Assembly (NCBI RefSeq): GCF_000420665.1
Contig: NZ_ATVJ01000001.1
Location: 2,179,588 to 2,243,587 of the forward strand
DNA: 64,000 bases
Source: Ponticaulis koreensis DSM 19734
GTDB lineage: Bacteria; Pseudomonadota; Alphaproteobacteria; Caulobacterales; Hyphomonadaceae
Direction: 5' to 3'
Shown here piece by piece: positions 19,838-29,356 of this stretch (position 1 is the first letter of the stretch; each line of letters starts with the position of its first letter). The notes under the pieces are model-generated. The model made no database searches, had not been told where the DNA came from, and saw only the letters and a list, made by a program, of their open reading frames with translations. A program made the translations under genes and the position numbers.

Positions 19838-20200
19838 ATGATGAGTGACGGATGCGATCTGCCGCCAACAGACATTTTTGAAGACCTCAAAGCGCAGAAG
19901 ATTCTGCTTGTGGATGTGCGTGAGCCAGCTGAGTTCGCGAACGAGCGCATTCATGGTGCGTTGCTTCATCCGCTCTCTACCTTTGAGCCAAAAGCGATTC
20001 CGACTGACGGTGAGCGTCGTGTCATCTTCCAGTGCGGTTCTGGCAAACGTTCTCGCATGGCGCTCGATATGTTCATGAAAGAAACCGGCGCTGATGCCGC
20101 TCATATGACGGGCGGTATTGGAATGTGGAAGACCCACAATCTTCCGGTGGTCAAAATCAATCCAGCTACAGGTCAGGTGCAAGATGCAGGCCGCTACTAA
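19838..20200 (+). CDS. Single-domain rhodanese (sulfurtransferase)
   Basis: A 120-residue rhodanese. LLVDVREPAEFANERI is the CH2A-type motif and the active-site loop is CGSGKRS, a six-residue loop after the persulfide-forming Cys near residue 67. It moves sulfane sulfur between thiols, here presumably from persulfides formed by SQR. Two adjacent ATGs (19838, 19841) both fit the GGGAG upstream. The reading frame overlaps the start of the RND adaptor gene by 17 bases, so the two are co-translated. Confidence 0.9.
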   Translation: MMSDGCDLPPTDIFEDLKAQKILLVDVREPAEFANERIHGALLHPLSTFEPKAIPTDGERRVIFQCGSGKRSRMALDMFMKETGADAAHMTGGIGMWKTHNLPVVKINPATGQVQDAGRY

Positions 20201-21170
20201 ACTTGCTGCGCTCGCGACGTTGATTGCTATCGCAGCGCCTGCTGCCCTCGCGCAGAATATTACGGTCGAAGAGACGACAGTCGTCGATTACCGACCGGTG
20301 ATCGCACGTATCGAAGCTGGCGACATCGCGACGGCGCGTTCGCGCCTTCAAGGCGTTGTGTCGCGTCTCAGCATTGATGAAGGTCAGGTTGTTGAGGCGG
20401 GAGAGCTCGTTGCGCTCGTGACCGACGACACGATCGGCCCCGGGCTTGCGGCGTTCGATGCCCGTATTGCGGGCCTTCAGTCACAGATTTCGCAAGCTGA
20501 AGCAGATCTGGCACGCAATGAAGCGCTGTTCGAGGATGGCTTTTTCCCGCGTGCGCGTCTCGACGAGCAACGTACCGCGCTCGAAGTTCTGAACCGCAAT
20601 CTTGCTTCTGCGCAGGCTGAACGCCGTGCGCTGGCTGCACGGCAGTCCGAGGGCCGTATTCTGGCTCCGGCTGATGCGCGCGTCACGAGCGTGAATGTTG
20701 TTGAAGGTTCTGTCGTGAACCCGGGTGAGGTGATTGCCAGCTTTGCGACACTGAATGGCGTTGTACGTCTGTCATTGCCAGAACGTCATGCTTCTCAGGT
20801 TGCTGAAGGTGAGACGATCTCTCTGCGCCAGCCATCGCGTGGTAATGAAGTTCACTCGGCGACCATCATCACGGTCTATCCTGAACTTCGCGACGGCGCA
20901 GTCGTAGCGGATGCGACAGTGCAGGGCGGTCTCAATTCGCTCGTTGGTGAACGTGTAGACGTGCTTGCGCCCGTCGGTGAACGCCGCGCAATCCGGATCC
21001 CTTCTGAATATGTATCGACGCGCTATGGCGTCGACTTCGTACGCGTCGAGGTTGGTGAACGTTTCGTCGACGCGCCGGTCGCTCTCGCGGCGCCTCTTGG
21101 CGAAACTGAAGGCTATTACGAAATCCTGTCCGGTCTCCGCCCAGGCGACGTAATTACGATGCCGGAGTAA
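20184..21170 (+). CDS. RND efflux periplasmic adaptor subunit (MFP/HlyD family)
   Basis: A 328-residue adaptor that links an RND permease to a TolC channel. It begins with a signal peptide (MQAATKLAALATLIAIAAPA), then a lipoyl-type half (VVSRLSIDEGQVVEAGELVALV) and a helical hairpin (DARIAGLQSQISQAEADLAR ...). The second lipoyl half (RILAPADARVTSVNVVEGSV) and a beta-barrel domain follow. ATG 20184 lies inside the end of the rhodanese gene. The permease starts four bases after its stop. It lacks a lipobox, so it is probably soluble in the periplasm or anchored through its partner. Confidence 0.9.
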   Translation: MQAATKLAALATLIAIAAPAALAQNITVEETTVVDYRPVIARIEAGDIATARSRLQGVVSRLSIDEGQVVEAGELVALVTDDTIGPGLAAFDARIAGLQSQISQAEADLARNEALFEDGFFPRARLDEQRTALEVLNRNLASAQAERRALAARQSEGRILAPADARVTSVNVVEGSVVNPGEVIASFATLNGVVRLSLPERHASQVAEGETISLRQPSRGNEVHSATIITVYPELRDGAVVADATVQGGLNSLVGERVDVLAPVGERRAIRIPSEYVSTRYGVDFVRVEVGERFVDAPVALAAPLGETEGYYEILSGLRPGDVITMPE

Positions 21171-21174
21171 GATT

Positions 21175-24100
21175 ATGAAAGCGGATATTTCCGGTTCCAT
21201 CACCAAAGCGACGATCCGTTCGCCGCTTACACCGCTCTTCCTCCTGTCAGCTCTGGCTGTCGGGTTGATCGCGCTTCTGACGATCCCGCGTGAGGAAGAG
21301 CCTCAGATTTCAGTGCCGATGGTAGACATTATGGTGTCTGCCGCGGGTCTTCGCGCCGCCGATACGGTTGAGCAGGTTACAGAACCGCTCGAACAGATCA
21401 TTATGGCGATCCCAAATGTCGAGCATGTATACTCGCAATCGCGCGATGATGGTGCGCTGGTAACCGCGCGCTTCGACGTTGGCACCGATGCAGATGATGC
21501 CATTTTGCGCGTTCACGAGCGCATTCGTGCAAACATCGACCGTATTCCGAATGGCGTGCCTATGCCGCTTGTTGTCGGTCGCGGCATCAATGACGTTCCG
21601 ATTGTCAGCCTGACGCTGTCTCCTGAAGAGTGGACCGGCAGCGTTTGGTCCGACACCAGCCTGCGTATGATTGTGGACGAGCTCCAACGCGAACTGATGA
21701 AGGTCGATGAAGTCGGCCTGACATATGTTGTTGGTGGGCGCCCTCTCGAGATGCGCGTCGAGCCTGACATACAAGCCCTTGCAGCTTATGGTGTGCCACT
21801 TCAAACGCTCGTTCAGTCTGTTCAGCAGGCGGCTGCTGCGCAACCTGTTGGTACCGCCCGTCAGGAAGGCGAGAGCGTTATTGTTCAGGCTGGTGACCGC
21901 GTGAACTCTGTTGCAGAGCTGGAACGTCTGGAGCTTCCTGGCACAGGTGGCCGTAGTGTTTATCTGTCTGATGTTGCGACAGTCCGTGTGGTTGGTGAGG
22001 AGACTGAAGACCGCGTCTGGACGCTTGAGCGTCATGAAGGCGCTGACGAGTTCGATGCGCGTCCAGCTGTTACCCTCGCGCTGGCGAAACGACCCGGTGC
22101 GAATGCGGTGAACGTGGCCGAAGCTATTCTTCATCGCGTTGACGAACTGACGGGCACGCTTATCCCAGACGGTGTGCGCGTGGAAGTCACACGCAACTAT
22201 GGTGAGACTGCGAACCACAAAGCGAATGAGCTTCTTTTCCACCTTGGTCTTGCGACGGTGTCTATCGTTGTTCTGATCGCGTTTGCCATTGGCTGGCGTG
22301 AAGCGCTGGTAACACTGATCGTTATCCCGACGACCATTCTTCTGACGTTGTTTGCGTCACTTATGATGGGATACACGATCAACCGTGTGAGCCTGTTCGC
22401 GCTTATCTTCTCGATCGGTATTCTGGTCGATGATGCAATCGTCATCATCGAAAATATTGCCCGTCACTGGGCAATGAAGGACGGCCGGACACGTGTGAAG
22501 GCAGCCGTGGATGCGGTTGCTGAGGTTGGTAACCCGACTATCATCGCGACGCTTACTGTCATCGCCGCGCTTCTGCCTATGATGTTCGTGTCTGGTCTTA
22601 TGGGGCCGTACATGGCGCCAATTCCGGCGAATGCGTCTGCAGCGATGATGTTCTCATTCTTCGTCGCGGTCGGCATCGCGCCTTGGCTGCTGATGAAAAT
22701 TGCGGGCAATGCAAAGCTTGCTGATCATGGACATGATGAACACGCCGAGACGCGTATCAGCAAATTCTATCGGGCTGTTGCCGGACCGATCGTGAAGTCG
22801 CGAACGACAGCATGGACGTTCCTTCTGATTGTCGGCGTAACGACGCTGGCTTCGATGAGCCTGTTTGCTTTCAAGGCGGTACCGGTAAAACTTCTTCCCT
22901 TTGATAATAAGTCTGAGATCCAGATTGTTCTTGATCTGCCGGAAGGTGCATCCGTTGAAGATACCGAACGGTCGCTCTTTGCGCTCGCTGATGCGATCCG
23001 TGGCGTGCATGAGGTGGAGACGATTCAGGCTTATGCAGGCACCGCAGCGCCGTTCAACTTTAATGGCCTGGTACGACACTACTTCCTGCGAAACTCTCCG
23101 GAGCTCGGCGACCTTCAGGTCAACCTGTCCGAGAAAGAGCATCGTGACCGGTCCAGCCATGAAGTGGCTCTGGAACTGCGTCACCTCGTTCTCGATGTAC
23201 CGCTTCCTGAGGGCGCGAATGTAAGCGTTGTCGAAGTGCCACCTGGTCCGCCGGTTATCGCGACCCTGATGGCAGAGATTTACGGTCCAACGCCGGAAGC
23301 ACGCCGTCAGACTGCAGGAATTGTTCGCGGCTTCTTTGAAGAGACCGATTTTATCGTGGATGTGAATGATTCGATCGGGTCGCCAGCACCGCGCCTGTCT
23401 ATCTCTGTCGATGAGCCACGTGCGGCCGATTATGGCGTCATGCAGCAGGATATCCTCGACACGGTCGCCTTGGCGTTTTCTGGTCAGACCGTTGGCGTGA
23501 ACCCGCGCGGCGAAGGCCGTGATCCGCTGAACATCAATATCCGTCTGCCACGCGCTGAACGCGCATGGACGCAGGAGATCGGTGCGATTCCTGTCCCTCG
23601 CCGTATGGGCCAGCCGGGTATTGCGCCTGTGGAGCTGGGTGCTCTGGTGAAGGTTTCGGAAGAAGTGGGGTCTCCGCTTATCTTCCGCCGGGACGGCTAT
23701 TTCACTGACATGGTGATGGGCGAACTTGCTGGTCGTTATGAGGCACCAATCTACGGCATGTTCGAGATTCAGTACCTCATCGCGGAATATGACTGGGAGG
23801 CAGTCGGTCTGGAGGCACCAGCGGTACGCATGTATGGCCAGCCGGAAGATGAAACCCGTCCGACCATTCTTTGGGATGGCGAATGGGAGATCACATATGT
23901 GACCTTCCGCGACATGGGCATGGCTTTCGGCGTTGCACTGGTTGGTATCTACATTCTGGTGGTTGCCCAGTTTGGCACGTTCCGGGTGCCACTGATTATC
24001 CTGACGCCCGTTCCGCTCACGCTGATTGGTATCATGATCGGTCACTGGTTGTTTGGTGCCGCCTTCACGGCAACGTCAATGATTGGCTTTATCGCGCTCG

Positions 24101-24453
24101 CGGGCATTATCGTGCGAAACTCCATCCTGCTGGTGGACTTTGTGCGCCACCGGACGGATGCGGCCACGCCTCTGAAAGAGGTTCTGCTTGATGCCGGCGC
24201 GATCCGTTTCAAACCAATCGTACTGACTGCGCTTGCGGCCATGATTGGTGCAGCAGTGATCCTGACAGACCCTATTTTTCAGGGATTGGCGATTTCACTG
24301 CTGTTTGGACTTGCATCTTCTACTGCGCTTACTGTTCTGGTAATCCCTGCAATCTATATTGCCCTGCGGGGACCAGAGTGGCTGCCGCCTGAAGCTGAAA
24401 CCGATGATGGCGATGGCGCAGAGATGATGGTTACAGAGGAGCGTTTTTCCTGA
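21175..24453 (+). CDS. RND efflux transporter permease
   Basis: A 1092-residue proton-driven inner-membrane pump of the AcrB superfamily. It has an N-terminal transmembrane helix, two large periplasmic loops, and two six-helix bundles. GILVDDAIVIIENIARHW in helix 4 holds the paired Asp residues of the proton relay. The family resembles a distinct AcrB-like branch in which the N-terminus begins KADISGSITKATIRSPL. Its substrate is unknown; genetic linkage to sulfide genes suggests a reactive sulfur compound or a toxic metabolite made under sulfide stress. It overlaps the ArsR gene by one base (TGATG). Confidence 0.93.
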   Translation: MKADISGSITKATIRSPLTPLFLLSALAVGLIALLTIPREEEPQISVPMVDIMVSAAGLRAADTVEQVTEPLEQIIMAIPNVEHVYSQSRDDGALVTARFDVGTDADDAILRVHERIRANIDRIPNGVPMPLVVGRGINDVPIVSLTLSPEEWTGSVWSDTSLRMIVDELQRELMKVDEVGLTYVVGGRPLEMRVEPDIQALAAYGVPLQTLVQSVQQAAAAQPVGTARQEGESVIVQAGDRVNSVAELERLELPGTGGRSVYLSDVATVRVVGEETEDRVWTLERHEGADEFDARPAVTLALAKRPGANAVNVAEAILHRVDELTGTLIPDGVRVEVTRNYGETANHKANELLFHLGLATVSIVVLIAFAIGWREALVTLIVIPTTILLTLFASLMMGYTINRVSLFALIFSIGILVDDAIVIIENIARHWAMKDGRTRVKAAVDAVAEVGNPTIIATLTVIAALLPMMFVSGLMGPYMAPIPANASAAMMFSFFVAVGIAPWLLMKIAGNAKLADHGHDEHAETRISKFYRAVAGPIVKSRTTAWTFLLIVGVTTLASMSLFAFKAVPVKLLPFDNKSEIQIVLDLPEGASVEDTERSLFALADAIRGVHEVETIQAYAGTAAPFNFNGLVRHYFLRNSPELGDLQVNLSEKEHRDRSSHEVALELRHLVLDVPLPEGANVSVVEVPPGPPVIATLMAEIYGPTPEARRQTAGIVRGFFEETDFIVDVNDSIGSPAPRLSISVDEPRAADYGVMQQDILDTVALAFSGQTVGVNPRGEGRDPLNINIRLPRAERAWTQEIGAIPVPRRMGQPGIAPVELGALVKVSEEVGSPLIFRRDGYFTDMVMGELAGRYEAPIYGMFEIQYLIAEYDWEAVGLEAPAVRMYGQPEDETRPTILWDGEWEITYVTFRDMGMAFGVALVGIYILVVAQFGTFRVPLIILTPVPLTLIGIMIGHWLFGAAFTATSMIGFIALAGIIVRNSILLVDFVRHRTDAATPLKEVLLDAGAIRFKPIVLTALAAMIGAAVILTDPIFQGLAISLLFGLASSTALTVLVIPAIYIALRGPEWLPPEAETDDGDGAEMMVTEERFS

Positions 24454-24770
24454 TGACAGTATTGCATCCAGACTCAAAGGAAGCCTTTGACGTGGTTTCA
24501 GACCGCATCAACGAGGCATCTGAAGTGCTGAAAGCCATGGCCAGCGAAACGCGGCTGAAGATTCTCTGCGCGCTGAGCGGTGGTGAGTTGTCTGTGAACC
24601 AGCTGGTTGAATTGACGGATCAGTCTCAGTCAGCTGTGTCTCAGCACCTCGCCAAGCTCCGTGCAGCCGGGCTCGTTGAGTCCCGCCGCGACGCGCAGAC
24701 GATTTTCTACCGCTGTAGCGGTGGCATAGGTAAGGCGCTAGTTGACACATTGTGTGGCTTCTACGGATAA
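24453..24770 (+). CDS. ArsR-family repressor of BigR/SqrR type
   Basis: A 105-residue winged-helix repressor. MASETRLKILCALSGGELSV is the usual ArsR helix region, and the recognition helix is QSAVSQHLAKLR. Three Cys are present, C39 in KILCAL, C88 in FYRCSG and C101 in DTLCGF. C39 and C101 correspond in position to the pair that forms a di- or tetrasulfide bridge in BigR and SqrR. No metal-binding CxC of ArsR type is seen. This argues that it senses persulfide and derepresses the divergent sulfide operons. It is the last gene of the rhodanese-RND operon. Confidence 0.85.
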   Translation: MTVLHPDSKEAFDVVSDRINEASEVLKAMASETRLKILCALSGGELSVNQLVELTDQSQSAVSQHLAKLRAAGLVESRRDAQTIFYRCSGGIGKALVDTLCGFYG

Positions 24771-24805
24771 CAATCTGAGATTTCAGATCGTTTCCGGAGC
24801 TTTCC

Positions 24806-25996
24806 TTGATCGACAGACTTGAAGCACTGGCGCGAATTAGCGCCAGTGCCGTTCGTACCCGGTCCGAGACCGTCCCACTGGCTGAAGCCGCTGGGCGTAC
24901 GCTTTCCGAACCAATTCTCGCTAAACTCACACAACCGGCATCAAACATGTCTGCCATGGATGGCTATGCGGTGCGTGATGCCGATTTTGTGCAAGGCAAA
25001 ACGCTGAAGCTGGTGGGTGAAGCGCCCGCTGGGCACCCGTACAAGGGTAGTCTCGGTCAAAACGAATGTGTCCGCATCTTTACCGGTTCAGTCGTACCCG
25101 ATGGTGCAGACCGTGTTGTAATGCAGGAGAATGTCAGCCGTGAAGGGGATGCCGTCACGCTCACGGAGCCAAAGTCGCCCAGCCTGCATATTCGCCGTGC
25201 AGGTATAGACTTCGCCAAGGGCGATGAGCTGATCGCGGTCGGAACTCGTCTCACACCACGCCATCTTTCTATCATTGCGGCGGCCAATCATGGATCGGTT
25301 GATGTCTATAGACGCCCGAAAGTGGCCGTGCTCTCTAACGGCGACGAGCTACGCTCGCCGGGCAGCGTTCTGTCTGAAGGACAGATCATTGCGTCCAATG
25401 GATATTCGCTCTGCGCGCTCATCAATGCATGGGGCGGAGAGGCTATCGATCTGGGCGCGGCACCTGATGATCGCGCCGAAATTGCACGGCGAATAGAGAG
25501 CGCAGGCGAGGTCGACCTATACGTGCCAATTGGCGGCGCATCTGTCGGCGACCACGATCATATGAAGCCGGTTTTTCAGTCGCTCGGTTTCGAAGAAGTC
25601 TTCTCCAAGATCGCGATAAAGCCGGGCAAGCCGACCTGGCTTTTCAAGAAGGGGAACACGCGTGTTCTGGGGCTGCCCGGAAACCCTGCTTCAGCGCTGG
25701 TCTGTGCTCATATTTTTCTGAAACCCCTTGTTCAGACGATGATCGGCGCAGAGCTATCAGAAGGTTGGATGAATGTGGCTCTGGCAGAAGATATTTCAGC
25801 CAATGGCCAACGAGAGACCTTTATGCGTGGGCATCTCGCATATGACGAAGATGGACGGCAGATTGTCGTGCCTGCTGGAAATCAGGACTCATCATTGCTC
25901 AGCCCGTTTATCCACGCAGATGTTCTGATCCATCGTCCATCAGCGGACCCTGCGAAATCATCAGGCGATAAGGTGTCATGCCTTCGTCTCGATTGA
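24806..25996 (+). CDS. moeA: Molybdopterin molybdenumtransferase MoeA
   Basis: MoeA inserts molybdate into adenylylated molybdopterin. The 396-residue protein has SAMDGYAVRDADF near residue 50 and the MoaB/Mog-fold domain with VLSNGDEL and PIGGASVGDHDH. LPGNPASALV lies near residue 290, with a C-terminal beta domain. The start is a TTG seven bases after CGGAG; no upstream ATG is available and the next ATG is inside the conserved core. It supplies cofactor for the molybdoenzyme NasA encoded 9 kb downstream. Confidence 0.94.
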   Translation: MIDRLEALARISASAVRTRSETVPLAEAAGRTLSEPILAKLTQPASNMSAMDGYAVRDADFVQGKTLKLVGEAPAGHPYKGSLGQNECVRIFTGSVVPDGADRVVMQENVSREGDAVTLTEPKSPSLHIRRAGIDFAKGDELIAVGTRLTPRHLSIIAAANHGSVDVYRRPKVAVLSNGDELRSPGSVLSEGQIIASNGYSLCALINAWGGEAIDLGAAPDDRAEIARRIESAGEVDLYVPIGGASVGDHDHMKPVFQSLGFEEVFSKIAIKPGKPTWLFKKGNTRVLGLPGNPASALVCAHIFLKPLVQTMIGAELSEGWMNVALAEDISANGQRETFMRGHLAYDEDGRQIVVPAGNQDSSLLSPFIHADVLIHRPSADPAKSSGDKVSCLRLD

Positions 25997-26081
25997 CGTT
26001 GCGTCATGCATTGATCTTTCGCGTCGGCTTGAGAAGTTAGCCTAAAAATAAATATGACTTCTGGGATAGAAGGACGATTGA

Positions 26082-27833
26082 ATGATCACCCCACGTACGA
26101 TCGATGATATTTCGAGTATTTTGACGCAGGTCACGCAGATTGGAGACATGAGCTCTGAGGCGTTTTCAGATTTTGATACTGATCTTGTCGCACCCGTTCT
26201 TGAAGAGGCTGGAAAGCTCTGCATGGACGTTCTGGCGCCGCTAAATCAGCCGGGAGACAAGACCGGCGCGCGCCTTGAGAGCGGGCAGGTTTACTCAGCT
26301 CCCGGCTTTAAAGATGCGTATAAAGCCTTCCAGGAAGGCGGCTGGATGGGCATGCCATTTCCTGAGGCGTTTGGCGGGCAGGGGCTTCCGCGTACGCTGG
26401 CCGTTGCGGTAATGGAAATGGTGCAGGCGTCGAATATGTCATTCAGCCTGTGCCCAATGCTGTCTTTCGGTGCGATTGAAGCGCTGCTCGAGCACGGTTC
26501 GGAAGAGCAGAAAGCACTCTATCTACCAAAGCTCATTTCTGGTGAGTGGACTGGCACAATGAACCTTACCGAGCCTCAGGCAGGCTCTGATGTAGGTGCG
26601 CTGAAAACGAAAGCTGTGCCCAATGATGACGGCAGCTACGCTATCACAGGGCAGAAGATTTATATCACTTGGGGCGATCATGACCTGACGGATAATATCG
26701 TCCATCTGGTGCTGGCACGATTGCCTGATGCTCCATCCGGTTCGCGCGGTATTTCGCTCTTCCTCTGTCCCAAATATCTGCCGGACGCCAATGGCGAAGC
26801 TGGTGAGCGAAACGGCGTTACCTGTATCGGTCTTGAGCACAAACTCGGTGTTCACGCGTCTCCAACCTGCGTCATGGAATATGACGGAGCCAAAGGCTGG
26901 CTCATCGGCGAGCCTAATAAGGGCCTTGCGGCCATGTTCACCATGATGAACTCGGCGCGTCTGCAGGTCGGCATTCAGGGGCTTGCGCAGTCCGAGGCGG
27001 CTTATCGTGTTGCCCGCGACTTTGCCGCGGAACGCAAACAGGGGCGCGCTGAAGGTGTTGAAGGCTCAGCTCCGATCATCAACCACCCTGATGTCCAGCA
27101 CATGCTGCTCCAGATGCGCGCGCGTACAATGGCGGCTCGTGCGATCTGTTATGAATGCGCGAAGTCCAGCGATATGTCGGTGGGCGGTAGCGAGGCCGAC
27201 GAACGCAAGCTTGCAAAAGAGGTCGAGGAAATCCTGACACCTATCGCGAAGTCATGGTCAACGGATGTAGGTGTTCTGTCTGCAAGTCTCGGTGTGCAGA
27301 TACATGGCGGTTTGGGCTTTATGGGCGAAACACTCGCTTCGCAGCTCTATCGGGATGCGCGTATTGCGCCAATCTACGAAGGCACAAACGGCATTCAGGC
27401 GATTGACCTCGCCACGCGAAAGCTAGGCCTTTCTGGAGGCGAGGCTATTCCGCGTCTTCTCGCAAGCTTCGAGGCGAAGTGTTCGGAATTAGAAGCATCA
27501 GGCGATGCGGACCTGAAGCGCGTTGCGGCCCATCTCGCTGCGGGGATTAAGGCACTGCAAGATGTCACCTCATGGATGAAAGAGACTGACATGGATACCC
27601 GTCTCTTTGGCGCGACAGCATATCAGGAGATGTTTGGTCGTGTGGCTGGCGTCACATATCTGGCGCGCGGAGCCATGTCTGCAAAGGACGCAGGTTCAAA
27701 TTCGGCAGCGGATCTGGTAGGGCTGGCGCTCTTCCTCTCGGAAACAGATCTTGGCGATATTGCTGGTTGGGCCGTACGCGTCCGTTCGGGCGAAGCGATG
27801 GACCGTCAAAAGCGAATGGATTTGCTTTCTTAG
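26082..27833 (+). CDS. Acyl-CoA dehydrogenase with extra C-terminal domain
   Basis: A 583-residue flavoprotein, longer than the usual 380-400 residue acyl-CoA dehydrogenase. It has N-terminal, middle and C-terminal ACAD domains (LTEPQAGSDVGAL FAD-binding motif near residue 165). IYEGTNGIQAIDL carries the catalytic Glu near 435, and an extra helical domain of about 120 residues follows. This size and layout match 3-methylmercaptopropionyl-CoA dehydrogenase DmdC and its paralogues, which act in DMSP demethylation. The substrate is uncertain: no other dmd genes are nearby. No adjacent electron-transfer flavoprotein genes are seen. Confidence 0.88.
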   Translation: MITPRTIDDISSILTQVTQIGDMSSEAFSDFDTDLVAPVLEEAGKLCMDVLAPLNQPGDKTGARLESGQVYSAPGFKDAYKAFQEGGWMGMPFPEAFGGQGLPRTLAVAVMEMVQASNMSFSLCPMLSFGAIEALLEHGSEEQKALYLPKLISGEWTGTMNLTEPQAGSDVGALKTKAVPNDDGSYAITGQKIYITWGDHDLTDNIVHLVLARLPDAPSGSRGISLFLCPKYLPDANGEAGERNGVTCIGLEHKLGVHASPTCVMEYDGAKGWLIGEPNKGLAAMFTMMNSARLQVGIQGLAQSEAAYRVARDFAAERKQGRAEGVEGSAPIINHPDVQHMLLQMRARTMAARAICYECAKSSDMSVGGSEADERKLAKEVEEILTPIAKSWSTDVGVLSASLGVQIHGGLGFMGETLASQLYRDARIAPIYEGTNGIQAIDLATRKLGLSGGEAIPRLLASFEAKCSELEASGDADLKRVAAHLAAGIKALQDVTSWMKETDMDTRLFGATAYQEMFGRVAGVTYLARGAMSAKDAGSNSAADLVGLALFLSETDLGDIAGWAVRVRSGEAMDRQKRMDLLS

Positions 27834-27860
27834 ATGAGAGTGACTGGTAGGAGCGTCTAT

Positions 27861-28283
27861 CTAGGACGCATCACCTTTCAGATTCTGGAGCGCTTCGACG
27901 ATATCGCTACGAAGTGCTTCAGGAATTTTTTCTTGAGCGCTGATTTCTGCTGCCTTCGTTAGTGCGAATACCTTTTCTGCAGTTTTACGTCCCTTCTCAG
28001 TTAGCGACAGTCCGTGCGAACGTCCATCGACGGGTCTTCTTATCAGTAAATTACGCTGATCGAGGCGTCCGATAACCGGTGCGATGTTTGCGCTCGCAAT
28101 GGCCAGAGTGCGACCAATTTCACTCTGAGTGATGCCGTCATTGTGCATGATCAAAATGAGTACATTTGCGTCAGTGATACGGAGCTTCAGTTCGGCCAGT
28201 TGATTTGTGAGATCCGATGTCATTGCTGTCGCGACACGCCGTATTGTATAGCTGATCATGTCATTGAGCGGGTTTTGGATCAT
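27861..28283 (-). CDS. MarR-family transcriptional regulator
   Basis: A winged-helix regulator of about 140 residues. The DNA-binding part reads TQSEIGRTLAIASANIAPVIGRLDQRNLLIRR, followed by a DGRSHGLSLTEKGR wing, as in MarR proteins. I start at ATG 28283; upstream frame extension lacks a ribosome-binding site. It converges with the acyl-CoA dehydrogenase gene and diverges from mobA, so it may control either neighbour. The ligand is unknown. Confidence 0.8.
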   Translation of the reverse strand: MIQNPLNDMISYTIRRVATAMTSDLTNQLAELKLRITDANVLILIMHNDGITQSEIGRTLAIASANIAPVIGRLDQRNLLIRRPVDGRSHGLSLTEKGRKTAEKVFALTKAAEISAQEKIPEALRSDIVEALQNLKGDAS

Positions 28284-28382
28284 TGTGATAAACCAGATTC
28301 GAATTGAAGCTTTGCGTCTGCAAGCGTTATAAGAAGCGGTGTATGAAAACAAAAGGCTTCTGATCGAAATGACAGCTGTGTA

Positions 28383-29000
28383 GTGAGCGTGAACCAGAAG
28401 GTCATTGGCGTTATTTTTGCTGGAGGCGAGGGGCGTCGTCTCGGCGGGGTCTCTAAGGCGCTGATCGAAGTTGATGGAATTCCGCTTTGGAAGCGGATTT
28501 CAAGCCAACTATCAGAAATTTCTAATGAGATTGTAGTCGTAGCCCCACGACAGCCTGACTGGCTGGAATGCGGCGAGAATCTGGTTTGGGTGCCTGATAC
28601 TTTGGTGGACGGAGAACCGGTCGGGCCGGCCGGCGCTTTAACGGCTTCCTTGAACTACACCTGTAATTCTCACAGCGACGGTGCTTTGGTAGTCACAGTG
28701 CCCGTTGATGCGCCATTCTATGAATATGGCTTGTCGGACAAGCTTTTGAAAGCATTGGCGCTTCATCGTTCTGCTGCGGTGATTGCCGAAACAGGAAATC
28801 GCGTTCAACCTACTTTTGGAGTCTGGCGGGCGTCTTTGTCAAAGGCTATTGAAAAAGAAGTTTGTACCGGTGTCCGTGCGCTTCATCGAATTGCATCAAA
28901 GCATGATGCATACCGTCAGCGGTTCGATGGAAACGATAGTCGCTTCTTTAACATTAACACACCTGAAGATCTGGCACGGGCTCAACGTTTGTCTGTCTGA
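28383..29000 (+). CDS. mobA: Molybdenum cofactor guanylyltransferase MobA
   Basis: MobA adds GMP to molybdopterin to form the MGD cofactor used by DMSO-reductase-family enzymes such as NasA. The 205-residue protein has the nucleotidyltransferase signature FAGGEGRRLGGVSKAL near residue 12, VPVDAPF with the metal-binding Asp, and a C-terminal FNINTPEDLARA. The first codon is GTG at 28383. The upstream MarR gene is divergent with 100 bases between starts. Co-location with nasA and moeA gives a coherent cofactor supply. Confidence 0.9.
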   Translation: MSVNQKVIGVIFAGGEGRRLGGVSKALIEVDGIPLWKRISSQLSEISNEIVVVAPRQPDWLECGENLVWVPDTLVDGEPVGPAGALTASLNYTCNSHSDGALVVTVPVDAPFYEYGLSDKLLKALALHRSAAVIAETGNRVQPTFGVWRASLSKAIEKEVCTGVRALHRIASKHDAYRQRFDGNDSRFFNINTPEDLARAQRLSV

Positions 29001-29356
29001 GGGCTTGTTGCCTTTATGCAGGTGAAACTTGAATGCGTCGCATGGTGACGATTGAGTGAGGTAATTTGCTCATGTTTGGAGCAAAAGCTGTCTTCACGCG
29101 CTGTAATACTGGCCGCATAACGGGAAGCTGCAGCGAATGATGGCGATTTAATTGAGTCCTGAACTGGTTTTCCTGTTTATTGGACTCAAGCTTTGCAGCG
29201 CGCATAGCCTCACGCATTCGATGAAGAGTGCAGACCTTCGGTGAAGAAGAAACAGAGCGCCGTCCTGTTCTACGGGCGGTTTTTTGACTTTCTTGTTCTG
29301 GCCCGGATCACTTCCAAATTTTGAGATCGGCCAGTCCTATTCTGAGGACTTCACTC
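29001..29356 (+). promoter_or_regulatory. Long leader upstream of the porin-nasT-nasS operon with a terminator-like hairpin
   Basis: This 356-base gap has no convincing gene. Near its end, CGCCGT at 29258-29263 can pair with ACGGGCG at 29272-29278 (one bulged G), followed by GGTTTTTTG. That is an intrinsic-terminator shape placed about 70 bases before the porin start. An alternative pairing of ACAG (29252-29255) with CTGT (29265-29268) excludes the first stem. The operon encodes an ANTAR-type antiterminator, so attenuation released by that protein is a reasonable inference. The two-hexaloop ANTAR RNA site itself is not clear. Confidence 0.45.

Noticed and set aside
29014-29217. 67-codon minus-strand frame in the leader of the porin operon
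   Set aside because: No ribosome-binding site, no recognisable domain, and the region reads better as a leader; kept as non-coding.
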